Shown here: in pieces, positions 10,553 to 23,617 of the stretch
How positions within the stretch are numbered: position 1 is the first letter of the stretch
How the letters are laid out: every line of letters begins with the position of its first letter
Source: Purshia tridentata
Taxonomy: Eukaryota > Streptophyta > Magnoliopsida > Rosales > Rosaceae
Direction of reading: 5' to 3'
Assembly (NCBI GenBank): GCA_003254885.1
Contig: QANT01002755.1
Coordinates: 62,001 to 126,000, forward strand
DNA length: 64,000 nucleotides
Notes under the pieces: model-generated
Databases searched by the model: none
Told to the model about the DNA's origin: nothing
Seen by the model: the letters and a program-made list of their open reading frames with translations, nothing else
Made by a program: the position numbers and the translations under genes

Positions 10553-12274
10553 CTAATCCTTCTTCTTCAATGGACCCTTGGGGATTTGACTTAAAACCTT
10601 GGCATCAAACACTGCATACTGCTTCTTAATTTTAATCCATGCTTTCTCAGCACAGGCGTCAATCTGGTCATCATATTTCTCATAAATCACCGGCAGGGTG
10701 TGCAGCAACACAAAAGCTGTCATTCAAAATTCAAGACGATGTCAACGATAAATTTGAAAGTATCTTAAAGCTGAACGCTAATGTTAACAAAGTTACGAAC
10801 ATAAAAGAAATCCTTACTTAAGTAGAACAAGGTCAGGAAGTTGAACCATTTCCCAATCACCGATACAACCCACAAGACGGCTATAACCTGATAACCAGAA
10901 GATACGTAATCGGTGAGCATAATCCCAAAACCTACCTACACGTACAGAACAGCTACGAAGGAGAGATCAACTTACACCAAGAAATGTCTTCAAATCTTTT
11001 CCAGATGCAATATCCCGCAAAACATGAAATCCTTTATTGAGTTCAATTCTTAGTACAGAGGCAAGCTCAAGGACAGAACTCTCAGGAATTTGAACTTTTG
11101 GGATTTGTGGTGGAGACCTGATAACATAACATAATGAAGTCAATACCATATGATGTTAAACCAAAAACTAAACATGCAAAAATAGCATGATTACCCAACA
11201 CCTTACTTGTTGATAAAGGTGGATGCATTCGACCACAGGAAAAAGACAGCCAGAGAAAGTATCAATAAATGGCACACCAGAGTGATTAAATGGTATTCAA
11301 GCAACTCAAAGAAAATCCATATAACAGTGGCACCAGCAAGCACACTTGCAGATATTTTCTTGTTTTTCCATAGGAGGACATCAGCAGCTGCAATGACAGA
11401 GTGACATTAGATCATTATTAAAGGGATTTTCTTTCCAAGTTCCTTCTCTCAGGCATAGTTCAGAAATTGACAAATGGAAATCAACTCCAGAAATTATTGC
11501 AACGACGTGGTTTCAAATATTGTTTCTTTTAAGGCGTAGTTAAGAACAAATCGCCATTTCCCAAATTCCAAATCAGGCATGTGGCACAAATGAATATTAA
11601 AATAACACAACATAAGAAATATAGAATTACAGCATGCACATCATCAACACAAGGAAACTACAGCTAACGGTAAACCATAAACAAAACACCTCCTATCAGA
11701 AATCAGGAGAATAACAAAGAACTATTGTAAATATCTGTTTCCTTAAATCATTTGGCAACTATGCACTAAAACTAAACGACGATCAGCTTCTTCATAAGAA
11801 GATTAACATTAACATGAATATTTTACTTTACTTTTTTTAAATTATATTTATTTAGCAAAGTGCTTATTCAATCAGATCCAAAAATTAACTTTCGAATTCA
11901 GTTTTATACATTTTCAAAACTTTTCCGATCAAGCAAACAATAGATTGAATGCATGCATATATAAATTTGAGAAACAGAGAGGGGAAATGGAATACAGTAC
12001 GTTTGCCACCGCCCAAGACCTTGTGAACAGGTTGTTCTCTACCAAATACCCTGAAAATCTTCGATTTGACGGAATCGTGGGTCGACGGCTTGTCGTCGAC
12101 AATCTTGGCTTTGACGACATCGTGGGTAGACGGCTTGTCGTCGACAATCTTGGCTTTGACGGCATCGTGCTTAGACGGCTTGTCGTCGTCGGATTCCGAT
12201 GACGATGACGACGAGCTGCGGTGGGCGTGGATCTTTTCCATCAGTGAATCTGCTTTTTCCTCAAGCTCCGCCAT
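10553..12274 (-). CDS. Reticulon-like protein, RTNLB family
   Basis: Five exons on the minus strand: 12274-12001, 11387-11207, 11117-10976, 10887-10818, 10716-10553. They total 831 nt with an open frame (276 residues). The reticulon homology domain starts near [19 protein letters not shown] and has two long hydrophobic hairpins (around [20 protein letters not shown] to [12 protein letters not shown], and [20 protein letters not shown] to FVLLHT). It ends with the lysine-rich tail LKKKD. RTNLB proteins sit in the ER membrane and shape tubules. Some, such as RTNLB1/BTI1, also act in receptor export and Agrobacterium infection. Family length is usually about 250-275. The N-terminus is unusual: the segment before the domain is three tandem 15-residue repeats of the type [15 protein letters not shown]. 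It follows a serine run ([14 protein letters not shown]). Its closest Arabidopsis match cannot be fixed by eye. Confidence 0.92.
12045..12190 (-). repeat. Three 45-bp tandem repeats inside the reticulon gene
   Basis: On the plus strand the sequence cggcttgtcgtcgacaatct recurs at a 45-bp step, with a third, more diverged unit. On the coding strand it gives three 15-residue units: [30 protein letters not shown] and [15 protein letters not shown]. Boundaries are approximate. Confidence 0.88.
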
Positions 12275-15200
12275 GGAAATCCGCTCCGCTACAACCGATA
12301 GAATAGAGTGAGAGAGAGAGAGAGAGATGTTGCGCTTGAGCGTTAATATCAGAGACTGGGGTTTAAAGAGCGAGAAGTGAGGAGATGATATCTCAGCCGT
12401 TGGAATGGTGATGATGTGACCGAGGCTGAGGTTCGGATGCTACGAACCGAGTGGTGTGGGAAAATAACAGAAACCAAGGAAAGGGCGCAGTGGTCTTGAC
12501 AAAAGAGTACGGGGCGGGAATATCTCAAGTTACGGCGCTTCCGGAGCTGTTTATATCACAGTGTGGATTAAACCAATAAACCTATCGCCTTATTTCCTTT
12601 TAATTTGTTCGAATTTATTTACTATTTTTCCAATTATTATATAATTGTTGGTGAATGAATTAAGATCTTCAGCTCCAACAAATTTCCTTTAAAATTTAAC
12701 AAAATTTATTGGTTGTATTAGATCATTATCAGTGCATGCTCCATACAAAAATTCTAATAGAGAAGTAGTTTAACCATCATAAAATGTAAATAATGTACAG
12801 CTAACCTACCATAATAAAGATAGAAAATTGTAAGAAGAAAATGAAATACACCTTAGATCTGAATAAGATATAGATGAAAAATGTCAAATAACCATAAAGT
12901 TTCATGAAAGGCAGATAAAGATGAAATGTCCCAGCTAAGTTACCAAAATCCTACAAAAACAATTTGAATAACCATAATAGGCAAGAATATTGAAGTTTTA
13001 CCTAAAACTTTTATGGGTATTGATAGTGGGTTGTTAGTTTCAATTACATATGAAAATACCATATGAAAGCATGTAAACTGTAAAGTAAAAAGGAATGATT
13101 TACCCTTTTTCACTATTTACAATAATGTTAAGAATTTACGTTAATAATAGTTTCCTACATGTATACTAAGTTTTTTTGAATAGAATTTGTGTATATTTGG
13201 TGCATATATTTTGGGGAAAATAAAGAAAAGAATAATCAATTAAAAAGGCTCCCTCTCCAAGCAATTTTCCAGTGCTCCAGGAAAAAATTCATGCTGCAGG
13301 CCAACGGGACGTCACGTCATATTTGATGTTTGGCATAACGGGATACGATTATGGCCCACCCTAAGTCTAAAACCAAACAATGTCTATAAATATTAAAATA
13401 TACATATATATACAAGAAGATTAGCATTCCTTGTCAATCCCAAGAGCAAAAAAGTGAAAATCAGGCACCTCAAGTTTATGCAACAATTGATCTACAGATT
13501 GTAATATAGATAGTTTTGCAAGAAGACTGGTGTTTTAAAATATGGAAAAATAGATACTAAAATTATTGCAAAGCTAGATGAATAGGATCAAAGTTGAATT
13601 ACCTATTTTCACATGGCAAAGAAATGACGAAGAATGCTCAAATGACTGGGCTGCTTGCTTCCAGAAGGAAAAGAGTTGAGGATGAGTAGGTTCCCAGACC
13701 CAGTGACTCAGTTGTATTTTGGGGTAGGAGAAATGGACCGAATATCAGAATATCCTATAAATTTTAAGTGTTAAGAGAATAACACAACCTCATACAAGAA
13801 TATGCTGACATGACAATGATGAAACATTTCTCAATGGCCCAAGCCCATTAAAGTCTTTGGGCTATAGGGCCTTGAGAAGCTTGTGCAGAATAGCATGCTA
13901 GGCCCATACATCACTGCTTGTCATTTTTGGACTGGGTTTACAGATAATCTTCTGAGCCTACAATAAAATTCAAAGTCCAACAGGTGTTAATGATCCAACG
14001 GTTATAAACTCATGCAATTTGATAATAGGTTCATCAAATCTTCAGATTCCATGAGTTTCACTGAATATGATATTCTATTACAAGGTTGGTGATTCACAGA
14101 CTAAACAAATTTGTGAGTTAAAATCACCAGAATTTTGGTACCAAACATGAAGACCCCACCAGTTACAAAATTCATCGAGGAATAATTTGACCAGCCAACC
14201 CTTCATGAAATGTTTACCAGACAGAGCTACACTCTCAAACCCAACAACCAAAGCCATAAGAAGTACAAAAAAGTCTTAGTAAGCGCTTGAGTGGAAAAGG
14301 AATTTAGATGGGGACGAGTTTGATCCACCTGAGATGACAACAAGAAAAAATGAAATGATGATGGTGGGGGTCGCCTCCTACTTTTAAATAAATAAGAAAA
14401 ATTAAAATTGAAAAACACAAAGAGGTGAATAATGAGGGTAATTTTGGGGTGCAGTGCAGAAGCTTAAAAGTTAGGACAGTCTGATTAGAATAAAAATCTA
14501 AAATAAACTATATATATGCCTTACGTAATTCTGTAAATGACAAAAAATGCTGTCATGGATTTGATGTGATGATATATAATATATGATAGTACGTACAGTT
14601 ATGATGTGTAGAGTCAGCAGCTTAAGCCCTTTGTTTAAACTTTTAAAGGGGCAAACAAAAACAAAACGAGAAAAGAAACAAGAATTTAAAAATTAAGGCA
14701 AAGTCAGCTTTAGATGGGAACTGCTGAAGGTCTCAAAACAGTGTCGTGCGTACAATAAACTAGTAAACAATTAATGTTTGCTTGTTGTTGAAGAGAGAAT
14801 AAATTTGCAGTGAGTGAGGCATTGGTTTCCATACCTAAAAGCTAACGGTTCAGAGATAAGACTGATTCACTGAAACTGTTTAGGACCACAGCTAGCATAA
14901 GCATCATTTATGAATTCCATACATGAAACCTAAAATTTGAGGACCGCATTTAATAGGCAATTAAGAGTTAGCCTCTCAAGTCCTCATGCATGACAGAGAA
15001 TTTAGCTCTTAACGAATCTGTTTTAAGGTTGGGATTTTATGTAAGGGATACATACCATGCATCACAGTGAAAAGTTTTGGAGAGAAACTAATATTCATCC
15101 CATTAGTTTTGAGGGTCTTGAAAGATTTAGTGCAGAAGGAGCTTTCTGTGTAGGAGTGTGCAGAATGCAGCCCATTCAAAAGAAGGGCCAAGAGTCCAAG

Positions 15201-16320
15201 ACCACACAAACCCAAGTTTACAAGTCAAACCTTTTACTGCAAAGACATAAGACTCACTTTGATTCTACTGTGAAAACTAAGAACTCTTTAAAGCTCTGGA
15301 GGGTCCCTAGAGCTGAAGAAGCGTGCCCCGGCTGCACCAATGCCTTGCCTTGTAAAGAACCCAATTCTCTGACTTATCAGATCTTTTTAAAGGGCTCCCC
15401 CAAAAAAAAGTTAAAGCTCTCTCTCTCTCTCATGTGTAACATTTGCTTTGCTATTCTCTTTTGTAGGAGGCTTTTCTTTTTGGCCTTTTCTCTTTCTCTA
15501 TTCTTTTTGGAAGTTTCTCTTCACCATCCCTACGTCTTCTCTACTCCATAGCCATATCCATCTCTTAGATTGTGAACTACCCAATACTCATTCACCATTA
15601 CGCGCCCCTCCTTAAACATCCTTAAGGACTAAAGCCTATAATGGCATAATGCCATGTTTATCAAAGACATAAAGAACAACAGAATTCAAAAAATACTCTG
15701 ATCCACATTTAAAGTTTTTCATCAAACAAGGAAAACAGAACTACGTATACAAATTGACAAATTTACGGCTAATTGACTTGTGGAAATTAAATATAGGAGG
15801 AAATTTTTGGTCCACTTGTGCGTATACAACACGTTGTGGTGGTTGCAAATTCTGCAATTCAAACTTGAAAGTGATGAGGGAGCGCAAGGGGACCGCGCGT
15901 GGGGCCAAAACAATTAAAAGAAAGAGTAAAGCCCTGCATATATCATCAGAAAGTCTGAAATTGCAAGAAAGTCTCTGTATTGTATTTCTATGTGTAGCCT
16001 AATTCATAGTCCTATCCTATGGATTGTCCTTGGTGTGTGTGTGAGTAATACTTTCACATGCCCACTGTTACTTACGAAGTTACGATCACCTACTCAGTCA
16101 TGTAGTTAAAAACAGCGAACCTACAAATACAAAAAGCAACTCTCTCTCCGTCTCTCTCCCTCTCAAAAGCAAAAGAAAAGCTTGTTGCCTGCCTCACTCT
16201 CTCTCCCCTAAACACCACTTTCAATGCTGCAAACGCAACCATAAAACGAAGTGAAATTTTTAATAAAGCCCTCTTTATTTCACTCATATCCTCACGTTAC
16301 CCTTCTCTCTCTCTCTCTTC
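12275..16320. other. 4-kb intergenic region between divergent genes
   Basis: Upstream of both the reticulon gene (minus) and the MAKR gene (plus). A short GA repeat near 12309-12327 lies in the reticulon 5' leader. The open frame at 15057-15551 has no recognisable motif and biased composition, so I do not call it a gene. The rest is AT-rich without recognised repeats. Confidence 0.55.
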
Positions 16321-16392
16321 TGGTATAAAACCCATCAAAACCCTTTGCTCAAAACCGCTAACCCTCTATCTCTCTCTTTCTCTCCCTGCACC
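16140..16392 (+). promoter_or_regulatory. CT-rich leader and TATA-like site of the MAKR gene
   Basis: Several CT microsatellite runs lie between 16140 and 16390, typical of plant core promoters and 5' leaders. A TATAAAA at 16324-16330 is 63 bp before the ATG at 16393, which would leave a leader of only about 30-40 nt. The true start site may use the upstream CT runs instead. Confidence 0.45.
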
Positions 16393-17706
16393 ATGGAAAC
16401 TCTCTACTTCCTCAAGTTCTGGAAACCCAATAGCTCCAACATCACAGTTCCTAGTCCTTTAGTGGAAACAGACAATGAGGTTGAAGAAGAGGAGGAGGAT
16501 GACTCATTCTTCGACTTGGAGCTCAGTACTGTTCCAGATTTTGACAACAACAAAAACAACACCACCGAAAACAAGCCCTACCCAGATGACAAAACCACCC
16601 AAGAAAGCAACAGGTTTGTTGACACCAAACAAACAACAACAAAACCAAACAACTCCCCCAAACCAACCCTTTCTCTGTCTCCTTCTGATCCAATTTCCAA
16701 AAGAAAAATCCTCCCCATTGAACCCTTTTCCAAACCACAGTCCCCCATTGCTCTCCTTAAATCAGCTCCAAAGTTTGGAGCTTTCATGTTCAAAAAACCC
16801 AAAGCAACAGAAACAAAGAAAACAGAGAAAACAGGGGAAGAAGCAGAAAACATTTTGATGGAGACCCAGAAGCTGAAAAAGCATGATGAAGAAGCTCCAA
16901 ACCCCTCTAAGCTCACCAGAGAAAACAGTTCGAGAAAAACCGGAAGCAGATTACAAAGCCAGAGCTCAGAAGACCCAAAATCAGAGCGATTCTCGAAGGA
17001 TGTGTTGCAAAAGTACCTGAAGCTAATCAAACCTCTGTACCTGAAGGTTTCCAAAAAGTACAGTGAGAAGGGGAAGGCTTCTGGAGACTCACCAATGGCG
17101 TCTCCAGCATCGTCTCCGTGCAAGCGGGTGGTATCTATGTACTCGCCGAAGAAGGAGAAGCAGGGGAATATTCCAGCGGGAATTCGGGTGGTGTGTAAGC
17201 ATCTGGGGAAGAGCAAATCGGCCACGGCAGCGATCGCGGTGGCGCAACCGGTGAACCGGAGAGACGATTCGCTGTTGCTGCATAATGATGGAATTCAGAG
17301 CGCCATTATGCATTGCAAGAGATCATTCAATTCTTCTAGTTCTAGAGGTACTAAAATAAAAAAATTATCTTAAATTTTGCTAAATTAGTTTTTTTTTAAT
17401 TTTTTTTTTAATTTTTGAAGCTCACTTTGATCAGTTAAGTTCAAATATTAATTTTGGGCTTTTTATTTTGATTTCAGATTCTTCGTTATCGCGATCGACC
17501 AGTGATTCTTCGTCATTGAACTCTTATTATAGTGGTATGAATCACTCTGCTTGTTAACTTATCTTTGAATTTCAACTATCAACAAAAAATTCACATCTGT
17601 TTGGAATTCACTTGCAGATTCTTCTCTGTTATCACGGTTTTCAAGTGCATCCCATGATAAATCAGCAAGGAGCTCCATTGAGGAAGGCCACGGTGTTGAA
17701 ATTTGA
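16393..17706 (+). CDS. Membrane-associated kinase regulator, MAKR5-like
   Basis: Three exons, 16393-17347, 17478-17534 and 17618-17706, joined at GT-AG sites give 1101 nt and 366 residues. Features of the BKI1/MAKR family are visible: N-terminal METLYFLKFWKP, an acidic run followed by DSFFDLEL, a phenylalanine-rich basic motif (KFGAFMFKKPKATETKK), a Lys/Arg-rich region likely to bind the plasma membrane (SPCKRVVSMYSPKKEK), and a serine-rich C-terminus ending RSSIEEGHGVEI. The family inhibits or modulates receptor kinases. MAKR5 acts downstream of CLE45 signalling in Arabidopsis root phloem. The upstream in-frame ATG at 16345 lies only about 15 bp after the TATA-like site and within CT-rich leader, so the ATG at 16393, which begins the conserved motif, was chosen. 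Its place between F-box and ABCG8 genes agrees with MAKR5 (At5g52870) by synteny. Confidence 0.9.
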
Positions 17707-20538
17707 AGCTTTGCTTAGTGGATTATAGAAGATAAAACGCGGGAAAACGGAGCTGGAGGACTGTCTTTTTGTTTTGTTTGGGTGTGCTGTTGTAAAAACA
17801 AAGGGAAGAAAAAAAAAAAAAAAAGAGAAGAAAGAATTTGAGATAGGGTTGTCTTTGATATTTTAGTTAGCTATGATGAGCAGTGAATGACATATAGGTT
17901 CAACTTGTTGTTGTCTGTAAAGTGATGTGTCATTATGAGAAATTGAAGAAAACTCTGATTTGGGATCTTTTGGTTTTGTGCCTTGTGTATCTATCAGTGT
18001 GCCCTTTGTCTCTGTTCTCAAGCATTATGTTGCTTTTGAAATGTATGAGAAATCTGATTATATTATAAAAGCTATGTGACGATATTTTCTTTCTGCAATC
18101 ACAGATTGATTTGACTCAACAAGTTTGCATCTTTAATTTTTCTTAAATTTTCTTGGGGCTTCTACTTTGCAGGAGAGAAAATGACAGGGCAAAATCTTAG
18201 AGAAACTGGCTGCTGGAAAGAAATTTTGAGTGATTACTAAATTTCTGCTTCAGTCTTTTATGCCAATAGTTTCTGTTTTCCATAAATGTGTAACAGTGTT
18301 TATGAGAGGACTTAAACACTATCACTACACGTACCTGGAGATATATCTATTGGTTATTTAACTTATTTGATTCCAACAGGCATTCTTGCTTTTCATAAAG
18401 TACTTTTGAATGGTGAAAGAAGTATTTTATTTGCTTTTGTTAAAAATTTGATTTTCTTCCAAAGTGAAAAAGCATTCAATTCCTAGTAGCAGATGCTCTC
18501 TCCCAGTCTCTCTGCTCACCCATCCCATCAGCTGATGGTAGGTTGGAGATTCAATTCAATTTTGACTGCTAGTTGCAGCTGGGAACTGCCATAAAGTCAT
18601 ACAATTTTTCCTTCTTCTAATTACACAGACCCCCATCAGCTTTGATATTTTTACATGGGTCTCCCTCAAAATTTCTAATTTACACAAACTGCTCTTCCTT
18701 TTATATGAGTTTTTGCTGGTGCAGTCCAATTTTCCAATAAGGCATGCACTGCTACAGCACTGTATTTCCAACACATCATTATGATGACAAGAAATGCCAA
18801 GAAGACCTCAAAAAACTTGTGGCCCCTGGGGCCTGGGGTTTTATCCCATTTCAGACACCAATGCAAACTTCACGGTGAGCCACATTTTGCAGAGCTGACA
18901 AAGAAACCCCATTTCACGATGAAAAGGACAAACAACATCACATTTCAGGTTTCTGGGCACACCACCACCACTATACAACAAGCCAGAGCCTATCGAGCAA
19001 TTCGGGTAATAAGTTTCAACTTCACAATTAAGACCATCGAGCAATTACTGCATGAATGAGTGTAAGCGAGCTTGCTTGAAATTTGAAATGGAAGGGAGAT
19101 TTTGGCTTTTCTATGATTATGAACCTGGCTCAAATAATCAAAGAAATTGAAAGTGGCTGGCCAATTTTGGTGAGCGGCAGCCCCGCTTTATCACATCAAT
19201 TGTGGACCAAATATCTTTGGATGAAGTTGTCTTTCAACTCACCAAACATGTTCCCCCTAATATTGTGCTGTGTAATTGATTTCAATTTCCAAATGAACAT
19301 TCAACATGCATGTGCAAAGGAGGAAAACAATTCATTTTGGCTTTAGAGCTAATTCATGTAGAAAGTTAAAATTCAAGGATTGCTTCGCTTGATAATCTAT
19401 TTGCTTTTTAACTCAGACGAAAATAGGCAAAAATAGAAAATAAGTATAGAAATGACTTAAGAAAATTTTATACGTTGTTTTGTTTAGAACACAATATGAA
19501 TAATAAATATATTAGATGTTAATTTAAGAATAATTATCGACCCAAACGAAATCACAACACAATAAAATTCAATTGTCAACCCCTTCATTGAAGTCCCATT
19601 GATTCTTGAGATTGCTCAAGGGTGTTCATTTTCTTAGAGACTGACTTATTGTTTTTCTACAATGTATTGCTCCTAAATCAAAACAAAAATGAATTGAAAT
19701 AAGTTGAAAAGAGGTTGACATTCACTGCACCAGCTAGAACAGTACAAGAACAAAATTATAAGTGTTACACAAATTCTTTGATTAGATGAATGCAATGCAC
19801 CACACAAACAAAGACCCGACACCATATTTTTCTCCAAGAACCATAGATTTGCTGTGTTTCCTCCACAGATATTGTGCCTGGTGGTAGCAATGTAAATGTA
19901 ACAACCAGAATTTGTGTCAATTGCATCATGATTCATTCATTTCATGGCACAGTAAATACGGTACTATTATATGGCATCATGTGAGCTCATTTTCCAATGT
20001 GTTAGCTTTCTTTTTAGGGTAAAACAACAATTTCAGAAATCATTAAGATTGGAATTAGAATTTTTTGCTCCGGTTCATTGGATCCGTCTCGATTCTCAAT
20101 CATCGGCCAAGTTTTCCGGGACGTTTTTATTAATATAAGATTTAAGTCAATTCTTTATTCCAGCGTGTCAAAATTCCAACAAACTAAAAAATTCTCCAAT
20201 CTGACGTCACTATCGCGTTCTTGGGTCCATCAAGAAAATGGACCCTCAAGACGATGGATAGGTTTAATGGGCCTAATATGTCACAATAAAGTTGGGCTAC
20301 ATCAATGCCCTTGCTTTGTCTATATCTAGACCCAATTACTCAACAATATTCCACAAGGACATCCCATTTTGGAGCATCAAACTAATGGAAAGAGTTCAAT
20401 CAAATATGAAACAACCTTAATTAGGGATCGAGTACAATATTGAAACCAGATGTTCCATGTAGAGCTAATTGCACATATAAAACAAAATCAGGGGCAGAAG
20501 TCCAGAAAATATTAAAAAATTTAGAGTAATTAATATGA
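17707..20538. other. Intergenic, no gene seen
   Basis: The first 150 bp contain a purine-rich run and the likely 3' UTR of the MAKR gene. Short frames near 18.8-19.3 kb have no family resemblance. No repeat structure recognised. Confidence 0.55.
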
Positions 20539-21114
20539 TCACTTGCAGTTTATATTTTGGACGGAGCGATCTGCAAGGATAATATCCATGGTGCAATTCA
20601 TTTGAGCAGACTTGTTCTTTTTGATCAACTTCATCAAATGTATCTTCCCATGCAACCTAGAAGAGACAGTAATTGGTATGACACCCTTACTAATATCACT
20701 TCCTAATTCAGAGTTAGCAGGTAAGCCATTGGAACGCAGCTCCACTGAAGCATCCACCTTCCTAGTCGATCGAGCCTTGGCGCGTGCGTCCTCAATATTG
20801 GTCTGACCGATTCTCTCCCCCTTATACTCAAACCCAACGATGCCTTCCTCGTACTTGAAGTGTCCAAAGTTGGTGTTCTTCACTCCAAACTCAACATCCA
20901 TTTCCAATTCAATGAAGGGTTTGTGGTGGAGCTACCAACTTTAAAATCACTAAGCGAGGCCGATCGAACTCGAAACTTAGGGCTCTTGATGCGCATAACA
21001 GTGAGTGCAAACACCGCTATGACTACCACTTGATGCCGTGTGCTCATCGCTACGAATGTAGCCGTTTGCTGGCGCCAAAGGATAGGCTGATGTTGCTTCT
21101 TTCTCACCTTCCAT
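20539..21114 (-). pseudogene. Broken LEA_2 family gene
   Basis: Relative of the intact LEA_2 gene at 22985-23617. The ATG at 21114 starts a typical N-terminus (MEGEKEATSAYPLAPANGY). The stretch that should encode the basic region and most of the membrane segment is then shortened and out of frame. A readable part resumes with FALTVMRIKSPKFRVRS. A second frame change falls just before MDVEFGVKNTNFGHFKY, and the remaining domain is intact to the stop (NINCK). At least two frame-breaking changes therefore make a full-length product unlikely. A short product from the ATG at 20907 (122 residues) lacking the membrane anchor is conceivable. Confidence 0.82.
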
Positions 21115-22984
21115 TTTTCTAAATTATTTCAACTTCGATCTTCTTCTTCACAAACTATTTTAATTATTTTTTTAGTTGGGCTTTTTTAATTTGGGTCTGT
21201 AAATGCTAGGATGGTGTTGGAAATAGACGTGGCTTCGAGCAATTATTTATAGGTAATGACATAATTAGTGTTGACATTTCAATTGTAAGTTGTTGGGAGA
21301 ATAAAGAGTGCACTTGGTTTGAAAAATATGTTCAACCAGGTCAGTTTTCTTGTGTTTTTCTTATTTCAAACGCGGATGGCGGCTTTGAACCTTGACTTCT
21401 CAAGGCCTTTTATGATGCTGACTTATCTATTAATTTTTTCTTCAAAAATTATATTTATGTATTTCCGTAATAATTATAGAACCTTCTATTAATCAGGGAT
21501 ATAATCATACGAGAAGGACAGCCAACCCGAATTATTAACTGATGGTCCATCTAATCGCATTTCACCATGTTAATCCACACATATATGTGGCCAAAAAAAA
21601 CAAAAAATCTACACATATTATATGTCTAATTTGTTAATGGCCGGACTGAATAATTATTTTCTTAATAAATTTTGGATTGGGTTTTCGTGTTTACGTAAGT
21701 CGGTCTCAATTCTCAAAGCAAGTACGTAGAATTTAATTGTCAAATAGCCAAAATATGGGAATATTATAATAAATTTGTTGAATTGTTGCAACAGGCCATG
21801 GCGCGTTAGCCTCCTAATTGAGTGACAGTTTCAAGCCTTTCACACCCACTAGCTACACGTACCAATAACACTCGATTATTGCTTCTGGAAGTAGGAAAAT
21901 TATGCATTTTACTAACAGAAAATAAACGACGAAGGTTCATTTAGCCTAGTTCTAATAGCATCTCCAGTGGTGAGGTTCATTTTAATTTTATTGTAAAAAA
22001 TTAAACTAAAGGTAAAAAAAGAATTTGCAGTGGTAGAATTCTTTTCAAATCTGAAGTGAAATTCATTTCAATAAAATGGTCAACCATGTAAAAAATATAT
22101 ATATCTCTACGGCTTATGATCTTTTATTGACTGGTAAAATTGCATTAAAAAGATATAATTATTGATCAAAAAAGTCCACAAAACTATTGAACAATTACTA
22201 TGAATGCTCTAAGAGGCATAATTAACATATAAACAAAACAATTCATTGAAAGAAGCTCTTCTCCCTCCTATATAGGTCATAATTTATAATTAATTTGCAT
22301 GAATTAATATTTATTATGCTTCTTTCTGGTTGAATTCCAAGAATCATCTCATCAAGAATCTTTCAAAAAGCCAAAATTGGGATACTTTTCTTTCGGATTT
22401 AATATATATGATAAGGGATGAAAACTCGGGAGTAGTACTGCTAGTCTACTACTGAGGTAAAATGAACTGCCTCGGTTTAGGTCAAAAAGAAAAACATGAA
22501 ACTCGAAGTCATGAATTTGGGTCTGAGTGGGTTGGAACCCATCAACTTCTTGAAACTTCGGATCAGAAAAACATCGAACCAAAATGGTGGGAGAAGAACA
22601 TGGTATCCAGCCCATTTGGGTATTGGGCTCACAGTATCTGGCTCTAGTATTATCGATATTTTTTCTATAAAAACAAAAAACAAAAGAAAAGGGGAAAAAA
22701 AGTCAAATAAACTCACCAAGTCCCTCCCTCCGACGCGTTTGAAAGCGTCTGATATGGAGTGCTGAACTATATCAATACGGGTCGCTTGGCACATCTTCAA
22801 GGAAAGTGTTCATCTTGACCAAGCCAAAATTCATCATATAATACTATAACTATTTGTGTATATATACACTAGAATTGCTCATTGGAGCCTTCACTTCCCA
22901 GAATCATAATCCTCCACACCAATTCTTACAGAAATATTAAGCGTCTGACTTTAAGAAAAATACAAGTGTACTCAGAGCATTAAT
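21115..22984. other. Intergenic between two LEA_2 loci
   Basis: AT-rich. A TATA-like run (tatatatac) near 22859-22867 lies about 120 bp before the LEA_2 start at 22985 and probably belongs to that promoter. Short frames at 22352-22800 match no family I know. Confidence 0.55.
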
Positions 22985-23617
22985 ATGGCAGAGAGGAACC
23001 AAGAGGCTTACCCTTTTGCACCATACGCCAATGGGCAAGCCATGGCCAGAAGCGATGCAGAGTCCGCCACCGTTCGATCCCAGAAACAGAAGCGCAATAA
23101 ATGCCTGATTTATGTTGCCATTTTCATCATCTTCCAGATCATAGTCATTACCGTGGCTGCACTCACTATAATGCGTATAAAGAGCCCAAAGTATCGTATT
23201 CGCTCTGTCACAGTTGAAAACCTCACCACAACCCCAAACGCAACCAACCCATCTCTGAATTTCAAGTTTATTGCTGAAGTCACCGTCAAGAACCCCAATT
23301 TCGGGCGATACAAATACGACCAGACCACCATCAGCTTTGTTTACATGGGCACACAGGTCGGCGATGCTGTTATTCCAAAGGCAACGGCCAAGACTCGAGC
23401 TACCAAAAAAATTAATGTGACAGGGGCGGTGAGTACGACTAATTCCAACTTGGAGAGTGATTTGAGTTCAGGGAATGTGATGCTGAGCACCACTTCGACG
23501 TTGAAGGGGAAGGTGTACTTGCTGAACATGATCAAGAAGAACAAGTCTGCAAAAATGAACTGCACCATGATCCTTAATGTCAATGAAAATGTCGTGCGGG
23601 ATATTATGTGCAAGTAG
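22985..23617 (+). CDS. LEA_2 (NHL/YLS9-type) membrane-anchored protein
   Basis: Single exon, 210 residues. The N-terminus is short and cytosolic with a basic stretch (RSQKQKRNKC). One membrane segment spans roughly residues 40-63 (IYVAIFIIFQIIVITVAALT), followed by the conserved MRIKSPKYRIRSV and a LEA_2 domain (about 85-190) with the hallmark VTVKNPNFGRYKYD. The domain ends KKNKSAKMNCTMIL. Family members related to NDR1/HIN1 and YLS9 sit in the plasma membrane and are linked to defence, senescence and dehydration, but the precise role here is unknown. A polyadenylation-like AATAAA is at 23820-23825. It is the intact member of a three-gene local cluster. Confidence 0.9.
   Translation: MAERNQEAYPFAPYANGQAMARSDAESATVRSQKQKRNKCLIYVAIFIIFQIIVITVAALTIMRIKSPKYRIRSVTVENLTTTPNATNPSLNFKFIAEVTVKNPNFGRYKYDQTTISFVYMGTQVGDAVIPKATAKTRATKKINVTGAVSTTNSNLESDLSSGNVMLSTTSTLKGKVYLLNMIKKNKSAKMNCTMILNVNENVVRDIMCK

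Noticed and set aside
15057-15551. 164-codon plus-strand frame
   Set aside because: No recognisable domain, biased composition with a CT-driven hydrophobic tail, and no splice or promoter context. Most likely chance.
16475-17313. Long frames on both strands inside the MAKR exon
   Set aside because: Shadows of a low-complexity, A/C-rich coding exon; none resembles a known family.
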